A stretch of DNA of 64,000 nucleotides. Source: Sagittula stellata E-37. Its GTDB lineage: Bacteria > Pseudomonadota > Alphaproteobacteria > Rhodobacterales > Rhodobacteraceae. The DNA lies in NCBI RefSeq assembly GCF_039724765.1, contig NZ_CP155729.1, positions 868,001-932,000 on the forward strand. The letters are read 5' to 3'. Shown in pieces: positions 16,848 to 23,607 of this stretch. Numbering within the stretch: position 1 is the first letter of the stretch; each line of letters opens with the position of its first letter. The position numbers and the translations under genes are program-made. A model generated the notes under the pieces. The model did not search any database. It was not told where the DNA came from and saw only the letters and a list, made by a program, of their open reading frames with translations.

Positions 16848-18233
16848 TCAGATCGTGTTGCCGAAATAGTCGAACTCTTCCGCCGTGACCTGCGCCATGA
16901 AGCGGTCGTATTCCGATTGCCGCAGGGCCAGGAACACATGCGCCATTTTCTCGCCCAGGGCATCCCTGACGAAGGTGGAACCCGCCGCGCGCGCGATGGC
17001 CGCCGCCCAGTCCTTTGGCAGGACATGGTCGCTTTCCGCCTCGTAGGAGGTCGCTTCGGCGTCGGGCGTCAGATTGTCCCGGATGCCTTCGTACATCCCG
17101 GCAAGCACGCTTGCAGCGACAAGGTAGGGGTTGGCATCGACCCCGGCCGTGCGGTGTTCGATATGGCGGCTGGCCGCGGGCCCGGCGGGCACACGTATCG
17201 CCACGCTGCGGTTGTTGCGGCCCCAGGTGGCGGCGGTGGGCGCATAGCTGTTGCGACCGAACCGGCGCCAGGAATTGATGTTGGGCGCAAAAATCAGCAT
17301 CGACTCCGCCAGCCTCTTTTGCAGTCCGGCGACCGCGCTCAAGAGCAGCGGTGCAAGCTCGTCGCCCGTGTCCGCCATCAGGTTCGTGCCCGCCTTGTCC
17401 GTCAGGCTGGTGTGCAGATGCATGCCTGATCCGGAGCACCCGGCAAAGGGCTTGGCCATGAAATTGGCGCGCATCCCGTGGCGGATCGCAAGGCCCCGCA
17501 CCAGCCGTTTCAGCATGATCAGATCGTCCGCCGCGCGCAGGCCGCTGCTTCGGTGGCGTAGGGTCAGCTCGTACTGCCCGGGCGCATATTCGGAGATCAT
17601 GGTCTCGACCGGCAGGCCCTGCACCTCGGCATGGGCATAGAGCTCGGCGATGAAGGTCTGCAGATTGTCGAGCGGATCGAGACTGTAGACCTGATTGGTG
17701 TGGTTCAGGTCGCCCGTGATCGGCATCCGCGCGGCCTGCGGGCGGCCATATGCGTCGCGGGCGGCATCCAGCAGGTAGAATTCCAGTTCGAAGGCCATGA
17801 CGGGCGTCATGCCGATCCGGTCGAGCGCCTCGATCTGCCGCGACAACGCGTGGCGTGGATCGGCGTCCATGCGCGTACCGTCAAGCTCGTACAGGCTGAC
17901 CCGCACCTCGCCCCGTTTCGGAGAGGTCCAGGGCAATTCGACCAGCGAGCCGGAAATGGGCCATGCTCTGCGGTCCGCGTCGCCGTCATCCCAGACCAGC
18001 CCGGTTTCGTCCACGTCTTCGCCCGTGACGTCGAGCCCGAGGATCGAGCCCGGCAGGTGCCGTCCGGACCGGTAAAGGCCCAGCAGTTCATGTCGCCGGA
18101 TGATCTTGCCGCGCGCGATCCCGTTGGGGTCGATCAGCACAAGGTCAAAGGCCGCAATATCGGGGTGTTTGGCCAGAAACGCCTCTGCCTCTTCGATCGG
18201 CGCGGCCTCGGTCGGTCTGGTGTCGGTCATCAC
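16848..18233 (-). CDS. glutamine-synthetase family protein (gamma-glutamylamine synthetase-like)
   Basis: A 461-residue GlnA-fold enzyme of the PuuA/GlnT-like branch. Conserved points include FELEFYLLD (metal ligand Glu), GQYELTLRH, the HLHTSLTD loop, and the nucleotide/phosphate segment NRSVAIRVP followed by IEHRTAGVDANPYL. Members of this branch join glutamate to an amine (putrescine, methylamine, isopropylamine, ethanolamine) using ATP. Its start overlaps the aminotransferase stop by four bases (ATGA) and has an AGGAGG ribosome site within that gene. A role in gamma-glutamylation of an amine, followed or preceded by transamination, is inferred from context. Confidence 0.8.
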   Translation of the reverse strand: MMTDTRPTEAAPIEEAEAFLAKHPDIAAFDLVLIDPNGIARGKIIRRHELLGLYRSGRHLPGSILGLDVTGEDVDETGLVWDDGDADRRAWPISGSLVELPWTSPKRGEVRVSLYELDGTRMDADPRHALSRQIEALDRIGMTPVMAFELEFYLLDAARDAYGRPQAARMPITGDLNHTNQVYSLDPLDNLQTFIAELYAHAEVQGLPVETMISEYAPGQYELTLRHRSSGLRAADDLIMLKRLVRGLAIRHGMRANFMAKPFAGCSGSGMHLHTSLTDKAGTNLMADTGDELAPLLLSAVAGLQKRLAESMLIFAPNINSWRRFGRNSYAPTAATWGRNNRSVAIRVPAGPAASRHIEHRTAGVDANPYLVAASVLAGMYEGIRDNLTPDAEATSYEAESDHVLPKDWAAAIARAAGSTFVRDALGEKMAHVFLALRQSEYDRFMAQVTAEEFDYFGNTI

Positions 18234-19651
18234 ACCTCCTCCTGCGCGACAAGGCGGGTCAGCACCGTTTGGAAACCGTCCAGCAACCCTTCGATCTGGG
18301 CGTCGGTTGTGGTCGGCGCGACCAGAACCATGTTGTGGAACGGCGTTACGAGGTACCCTTGGTTGAGCAGCCCGATGTGCAAGGCGTGCTGGATGTCGTC
18401 AATTGCGGCTGCGCGCGATTCTTCTGCATTGCGAACGGGCTTGGCGGAAAAGACGATTTCAAGCCGCGCGCCAACGCGGCTGATATGCCAGGGCAGCCCC
18501 GCGGCCCTGATCGCGTCGGTGAACCCGTGTTCCAAACGGTCGGCATGCCGGCTCATTGTGGCGTAGGCCTCTGCCGTCATGACCTCCGACAGGCAGGCGC
18601 GCAGGCAGGCGATCTGCAACGTGCTGCCCGACAGGGTTGTGCCGATGCCGGAATGGCCGATGCCGCTCATCCCTGCGCGGATCTCGGACAACGCCTGCGC
18701 CACCTTGCGCGACATGCCCCAGATGGCCACCGGCACGCCGCCGCCGACGGGCTTGCCGACGACGAAGATGTCCGGATCCAGCCCGTGGACGGCTGTATAG
18801 CCCCCCAGGCCCGTCGAAATCGTGTGTGTTTCGTCGATGTGAAGCAAGGTGCCCGAGGCGCGGGTCAACGCGCGCAACGTTTGCAGGTAGCCATCGTCCG
18901 GCAGGATCATGCCGCAGTTGGTCATCACGGGTTCGGCCAGAACGACGGCGATCTCATGGGTTTCCAGCGCCGCCTCCAGCGCCGCGACGTCGTTGAACGG
19001 GATGCTGACCGTCGTCGTGGTGACATCGACGGCCTGGCCGAGCAGGTTCTTGCGAGCCACCGTCCTGCCGTCCTCGAAATCGACGAGGGTTTCGTCGACT
19101 GCGCCGTGATAACACCCGTCGAACACAAGGACCTTCTTGCGTCCCGTCACGGCGCGGGCGACCCGGATCGCAAACCGGTTGGCATCGCTCGCGGTGGTCG
19201 CGATCTGGAAGACAAAGGGACCGAAACGGTCGGACAGAAGCTTGCCGACCTCTGCCGCTTCGCCTGAGGGAAGCATCGTCGTCAGGCCGCGTTGGGCCGA
19301 CCGGCTCAAGGCGTCGACAATGGGCCGCGGCGCGTGGCCGAACATCGCGCCGGTATCGCCAAGACAGAAATCGACAAGTTCGTTGCCGTCGATGTCGGTC
19401 AGGATGCTGCCCGAGGCGCCAGCAACGGCAAACGGGAACGGCATCGGCCAATCGCGCATCCAGTACTGCGGCACCTGATCGTAGAAGCCCGGCTCCGGGT
19501 TGTCGAACATGGCTTTGCTTTGCGGCCGCCGCGATGCGTAGAGGCCGGCCTCGCCCTCGGCCATAGCGCGTGCTCTTGAGCAGAGCGTCGACAGCGTAAG
19601 ATCCGTTGCAAGAGGACGGGCGATTTCCTGGGGGCTCATGGTGGTCGTCAT
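18230..19651 (-). CDS. class III (PLP) aminotransferase, glutamate-1-semialdehyde aminomutase-like
   Basis: A class III aminotransferase of about 473 residues. The substrate/cofactor region DIDGNELVDFCLGDTGAMFGH is near the N-terminus, the PLP phosphate loop is TASDANRFAIRVAR, then FDGCYHGAVDETL, the PLP Asp region HIDETHTI, and the Schiff-base lysine in VVGKPVGGGVP. It resembles glutamate-1-semialdehyde aminomutase in sequence style, but the genomic partner suggests an amine or beta-amino acid substrate. The frame is open from 19750; ATG at 19651 or 19639 both fit, and neither has an ideal ribosome site. It is the first gene of the operon with the GS-like gene. Confidence 0.85.
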   Translation of the reverse strand: MTTTMSPQEIARPLATDLTLSTLCSRARAMAEGEAGLYASRRPQSKAMFDNPEPGFYDQVPQYWMRDWPMPFPFAVAGASGSILTDIDGNELVDFCLGDTGAMFGHAPRPIVDALSRSAQRGLTTMLPSGEAAEVGKLLSDRFGPFVFQIATTASDANRFAIRVARAVTGRKKVLVFDGCYHGAVDETLVDFEDGRTVARKNLLGQAVDVTTTTVSIPFNDVAALEAALETHEIAVVLAEPVMTNCGMILPDDGYLQTLRALTRASGTLLHIDETHTISTGLGGYTAVHGLDPDIFVVGKPVGGGVPVAIWGMSRKVAQALSEIRAGMSGIGHSGIGTTLSGSTLQIACLRACLSEVMTAEAYATMSRHADRLEHGFTDAIRAAGLPWHISRVGARLEIVFSAKPVRNAEESRAAAIDDIQHALHIGLLNQGYLVTPFHNMVLVAPTTTDAQIEGLLDGFQTVLTRLVAQEEV

Positions 19652-20211
19652 ACCCTTAATGTGATAACTATTTCTCTTCTCATGATCCGTGTGCCCAGAT
19701 TTCGCCATATAATACAAGATATTTTTCCAGGCCCCTGGAGTTTGAGACAACCTAAACCATAAAAGTCATCACAATCGGCATCACCCCTGAATCTTCGGAC
19801 GCAAAGGGCGCACGCATGCCGGCGCCCCGACAACGGCCAGGGGCGGGTTTGGTTGAAACCGCTTCGGGTGCTACCAAGGAAGCCGCGATCGGGGTTTGTA
19901 CGGCGACGAATTGGCCGGCTCGCGCTTCGGTCTTTTGGCGATCTCGCAAAACACCGCGCCGAAGCACCGCCGTTGTCTATCGTCACCGGCCAGAAGTTCG
20001 CTTAACGCACCGACGCATGACGGCTTCGAGCCCAAATTCACGGTTGTAAAACGAAGTGACGTTGCAGGCGCAGCAAAGGGTGGAACTGTTGTAAGCAGCT
20101 GCTTATGCGGAGCCGGATCAGCATCTCTCCAATCGAAAAAGCATGCTCATGCCTGCCATGTCGACCCCGCGGCCAGCCCGGTCGCGTCACACATCCCGGA
20201 AAGGATACGAC
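19652..20211. other. long divergent intergenic region
   Basis: 560 bases between the divergent aminotransferase and PepSY genes. The first 100 bases are AT-rich (a TATAATACAAG stretch near 19710) and probably hold the promoter and GntR operator of the leftward operon. The rest shows no protein signature or tRNA. The last bases provide GGAAAGGA as ribosome site for the PepSY gene. Confidence 0.45.
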
Positions 20212-20472
20212 ATGACCAAACATCTTGTTCTCGCCCTGAGCCTCGCCCTCACGCCCGCCATTGCCTTTGCCATGCCCTCGGTCGGCGACGTGGTAGGCAC
20301 AAATCCGGAAGACGCCACGGCGGCGCTCGCGAGCGCCGGATGCACCGTCGACGCGTTCGAGGCTGAGGACGGACAGATCGAGGCGAAGTGCCATGACGAG
20401 GCTTCCAATCGCTACGAGGTCTACATCGATCCCGCGTCCGGGGCCGTCACCAAGATCAAGTCCGAGGACTGA
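20212..20472 (+). CDS. small periplasmic PepSY-domain protein
   Basis: An 86-residue protein: signal peptide MTKHLVLALSLALTPAIAFA, then a single PepSY-like domain with two beta-strand/helix repeats ending YEVYIDPASGAVTKIKSED, the diagnostic C-terminal strand. It has two Cys residues (in AGCTVD and AKCHDE) that could form a disulfide. It is the first of three tightly spaced genes with cytochrome b561 and a LuxR-type regulator. In this gene order the small protein may modulate or report on the cytochrome. Confidence 0.85.
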   Translation: MTKHLVLALSLALTPAIAFAMPSVGDVVGTNPEDATAALASAGCTVDAFEAEDGQIEAKCHDEASNRYEVYIDPASGAVTKIKSED

Positions 20473-20476
20473 TCCC

Positions 20477-21121
20477 ATGTCGGATCATGTGGAAACGGGC
20501 GCCCACGCGGCGCCCGAGATCGCCCAACCCTGGGACCCGGTAGTGCGCCTGACCCATTGGAGCATCGCCGCCGCCGTCATTGCCAACGGTCTTCTGACCA
20601 AGCCCGGCGGCACGATCCACATCTGGATCGGCTGGGCCGCGATGGCCGTGCTGGCGCTCCGCGTCGTCTGGGGCCTGATCGGCCCGGCCGAGGCACGGTT
20701 CGCCTCGTTTCTTCCCGATCCCCGCGCGGCGCTGAGCCATCTTGCCGACCTGATGCGCGGACGCCCGCGCGAACATGCCTCGCACAATCCGGCTGGAGCG
20801 ATAATGGTCTACGCGCTCTGGGCCTGTCTTTCGGTGGTGATCGGCACCGGCCTTGTCATGACCGGCGGCAAGAGCCCCATCACCATTGCCGAGGAGAAGG
20901 CAGCCGTCGCCGCGGGTGACTGGTCGGTTCTGGTCACTGAGAACGCCGGCGACGGACACGGCGACGAAGACGGACTTGGCGATGTCGCGGAAGAGGTGCA
21001 TGAAGTGACGGCGAACCTGATGCTGCTACTCGCCCTGATACACGTTGCGGGCGTCGTGGTAGAAAGCCGCGCGCTTGGCCGCAATCTGGTCCGCGGGATG
21101 GTAACCGGACGGCGGAGGTGA
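20477..21121 (+). CDS. cytochrome b561 family protein
   Basis: A 214-residue diheme-type b561 (Ni/Fe-hydrogenase b-type subunit fold). Four TM helices are visible: RLTHWSIAAAVIANGLL with a haem-ligand His, IHIWIGWAAMAVLALRVVWGL, IMVYALWACLSVVIGTGLVM, and VHEVTANLMLLLALIHVAGVVVE with further His ligands. An acidic His-rich loop (DGHGDEDG) lies before the last helix. The ATG at 20477 is 4 bases after the PepSY stop. The likely job is quinol-linked electron transfer to a periplasmic haem protein. Confidence 0.88.
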   Translation: MSDHVETGAHAAPEIAQPWDPVVRLTHWSIAAAVIANGLLTKPGGTIHIWIGWAAMAVLALRVVWGLIGPAEARFASFLPDPRAALSHLADLMRGRPREHASHNPAGAIMVYALWACLSVVIGTGLVMTGGKSPITIAEEKAAVAAGDWSVLVTENAGDGHGDEDGLGDVAEEVHEVTANLMLLLALIHVAGVVVESRALGRNLVRGMVTGRRR

Positions 21122-21122
21122 T

Positions 21123-21659
21123 GTGACCGGGGAGAGCCTGACCCAGGCGAAGCTGAAGCGGCGCCAGCTCGGCCTCGCCGGGGTGATCGTCCTGCAATGC
21201 ATCGCGGCCGTGTTCTTCGTCGGTGACGTGGTGGTGGATCTCGTTTACACGCCGCTGGCTGAGCATTCCCTTCTGGAGATGCTCGTGACGCTGGCTCTCA
21301 TCGTCGGGATCGTTCTCAACGCATGTCAGCTGCGACGCATGATGGAACGGATGCAGGTGCAGGACAGGGCCCTGGACACTGCGCGAGGCGACCTTGCGCG
21401 GATCATAGAGACACAGTTCGACACTTGGCGCCTGACTCCTGCTGAACGCGACGTGGGACTTCTGGCGCTAAAGGGCCTCGACGCCGCCGAAATTGCGGAG
21501 ATTCGGGGCGCCGCGAAGGGCACGGTCCGAGCGCAGCTTACACGGATCTACGCCAAGGCCGGCGTCTCGGGCCGCGCCCAATTCGCGGCGTGGTTCGTCG
21601 AGGATCTTCTCGACGGCGGGCTCGGGATTGCGGCCTCTCACCCGAACGAACCGCCTTGA
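21123..21659 (+). CDS. membrane-anchored LuxR-type regulator
   Basis: A 178-residue protein starting with GTG one base after the cytochrome stop. Two TM helices (about residues 18-40 and 49-66) precede a short coiled-coil segment (LRRMMERMQVQDRAL) and a C-terminal LuxR/GerE HTH: LTPAERDVGLLALKGLDAAEIAEI, then KGTVRAQLTRIYAKAGVSGRAQF. A DNA-binding domain held at the membrane beside a b561 suggests one-component sensing of envelope or redox state. The third gene of the operon. Confidence 0.82.
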   Translation: MTGESLTQAKLKRRQLGLAGVIVLQCIAAVFFVGDVVVDLVYTPLAEHSLLEMLVTLALIVGIVLNACQLRRMMERMQVQDRALDTARGDLARIIETQFDTWRLTPAERDVGLLALKGLDAAEIAEIRGAAKGTVRAQLTRIYAKAGVSGRAQFAAWFVEDLLDGGLGIAASHPNEPP

Positions 21660-22015
21660 CGATTAACAAGGCCTCCCTTCCGAGACAGGATGCTGCGCAT
21701 TCGGCAGCTCGGGCGAGGACGACCGCTGCATGGTCGATCCTTCGGTATCCTCGCTTCTCTGCGACGTTGCTATCCTATCAACGGTTCTCGTTGCTTTGCA
21801 GGTCTGTGCTGCACGGACAGGGCAAAGGCAGCGCGTTCGGCGAAGCTCCGGCAACCGCTCTCCCCTTCGTGACACTTTGCGGCTGTAACAGAGATTGAGC
21901 CGTAGCGGCGAAAGGCAGGAAGCTCCGCGCAGCCGACCTTCATGTTCCTGGATTGCTGCGCGATGCATGAAGGGCTGGTTTGGTGAAACTGCCCGGCAGC
22001 GATAGCGTGCCCGGC

Positions 22016-22035
22016 GAATGTCCGGTGTGGGCCGG
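22016..22035 (+). repeat. dispersed motif, copy 2
   Basis: GAATGTCCGGTGTGGGCCGG matches 18 of 20 positions of the minus-strand copy at 13815-13834. Both lie in non-coding DNA of the accessory segment. Confidence 0.5.
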
Positions 22036-22180
22036 AAACGCAGTGCAGCGAGCTTCCGTCCTCCCTGGCAATGACGCGCGCGGGCCGAGCCAAGGTTGTA
22101 GCGAGGGTCTGGGCGGTTCTACCAACCTGACCGGTCTTCATCGAGATCTCCGGCGGACAGGATAGCTGACCGAAAAATCC

Positions 22181-22300
22181 TTTGCATGTTCCGAAATATG
22201 AATATGACCTTGTCGTGCGTCTTAAAGCCATGCTTCCAAACGTTTTTCCAGAACATGCAAATGAAATTCGGAACATGCAACGCGATTTGCATGTTCCGAT
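22181..22300. repeat. four-copy TTGCATGTTCCGA array with 13+6+13 bp inverted repeat
   Basis: Copy 1 at 22181-22197 (+), copy 2 at 22248-22261 (-, one mismatch, cut short), copy 3 at 22264-22280 (-) and copy 4 at 22285-22300 (+). Copies 3 and 4 make a perfect inverted repeat: TCGGAACATGCAA (22268-22280), spacer CGCGAT, TTGCATGTTCCGA (22287-22299). The shape (13-bp arms, 6-bp spacer, two extra motifs 50-70 bases away) is like a tyrosine-recombinase core with accessory sites, or a multi-operator region. No recombinase or regulator gene is next to it. Confidence 0.75.
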
Positions 22301-22586
22301 GGGCCTGCGGACGCGTTAATCAGGCGCTTCTTGGCGCTAGGCTCCTTGTTTTGTTGATCTTCCGGACAACAGTTCGGTGAATGCTCTTGAAGCCTGATAG
22401 CGCTCGAAAATCTCATCCAGGCGCGTTTTTCGGGTTTACTGCAAGACACCCCTCGCAAGCCCGAACCGAGCCGCGATCTGCGCCGGAGCGCCTTATTTCT
22501 AAGGCCTATCGGGTCACTTCCGATCTCTTCCGGCTTCACTGCAAGAATGTGTGTCAACCAACATCCGCCGTCGCCGGGCGGCCCTT

Positions 22587-22949
22587 CTACCAGCGCAGTC
22601 GGTCGAACTTCAGCCACTGCATCGCGCCACAATGCGGGCACGGCACGAAGAACCGGCGCTGGTCGCTGGCCTCGTACTCGCGCTCGATCCGGCTCAACCC
22701 CCGGATCGTTGGCGTCGAGACCAGCAGCACCTTGCGCCGGTGGGCGAAGGTCAGCGACCGGGCTTCCGCCAGCGTGACCGGGTCGCCTTCCTCGTCGGCC
22801 GAAACCGGATAGGGGGGTCCACAGATTCCACGCCGGCGCTCTGCGAACCGCTCGGCGTAGCAGTTATCACAACCGGGTCCGACCTTGGTGCAGCCCGTCA
22901 CCGGGTTCCACGTCGCGTCCGTCCATTCTATGTCTGACTTCTGGGCCAA
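22587..22949 (-). pseudogene. chimeric phage remnant: DUF5131 N-terminus joined to terminase fragment
   Basis: A 120-codon open frame made of two unrelated phage pieces. Codons 1 to about 39 ([19 protein letters not shown], then [12 protein letters not shown]) match the start of the Gp37/Gp68 (DUF5131) family. From about codon 44 on, [20 protein letters not shown] followed by [20 protein letters not shown] is the middle of a GpA-type large terminase, including its Cys-x-x-Cys zinc part. It stops at RLRW, where a terminase would continue for hundreds of residues. I take it as a deletion joint in a decayed prophage; it may still be translated but is unlikely to work as either protein. Confidence 0.75.
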
Positions 22950-23329
22950 CTGCTAGCCTCACACTTTTTCGCAACGGTAACACGCGGTTGACTCAGCACT
23001 AAGCACGAACGATCGCTGTGGCGAGTGATCGCCAGCTGCAGCTGAACTGCGGCGCAGCGGACAGCGTTCGATCTCTGTTCCATCCGCCATCCAGATGGAT
23101 TTACCAATTCGCTTGCATCACGGATTTCAAAAGATCACTTGAAAGCAAAGACTAGAGGCTGTTCACCGGAAACGCGGCGGTTAACAGGTCCGGAGAGTAT
23201 CGGCCCTGAGAGACCGCCTTCGCGCCTTCTGACGCCACGACCAGTGCTCAGCCCCTCCCGAATAACCCTCGAAAACAACGGAAAAATCCGGCCGCAGCCG
23301 GATCGGGAGAACGCTTTCGCGGGGGCAAG
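22950..23329. other. gene-free spacer before tRNA-Ser
   Basis: 380 bases with no protein or RNA gene that I recognise. It borders the 3' end of tRNA-Ser, a usual phage attachment position. I found no clear second copy of the tRNA 3' end within the window that would mark an att repeat. Confidence 0.4.
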
Positions 23330-23419
23330 TGGCGGAGAGGAAGGGATTCGAACCCTCGAGACGGTCTCCCGCCTACACACTTTCCAGGCGTGCGCCTTCG
23401 ACCACTCGGCCACCTCTCC
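23330..23419 (-). tRNA. tRNA-Ser(GGA)
   Basis: A 90-nt tRNA with long variable arm. Acceptor GGAGAGG pairs with CCTCTCC, the anticodon GGA lies in the loop TGGAAAG, the T-loop is TTCGAAT, the discriminator is G and CCA is encoded. The 3' end (low coordinate) faces the phage remnant. Confidence 0.95.
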
Positions 23420-23607
23420 GCCGACGCGTCTATCAAAGGGCGACAGGCGGCTGCAAGCCGTTTCTCAACAATTTTCAATCGGGTTCTGCGGTTTTTTTGG
23501 ATCGAGCGCGAGCGGGCTGGTCAACGCCACCGGCTATGTGGGGAAGATCGCCGGACACCTCACCCATTGTGTGCGCAGCCGGTGCGCGCCAGACGCACCG
23601 GGCAGGT

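Larger units (their letters stand above)
21660..22586. other. 927-base gene-free stretch with repeats
   Basis: No convincing gene. It contains the dispersed motif at 22016-22035 and the four-copy repeat cluster at 22181-22300. Its composition and its position next to a phage remnant and tRNA-Ser suggest decayed mobile DNA. Confidence 0.5.
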
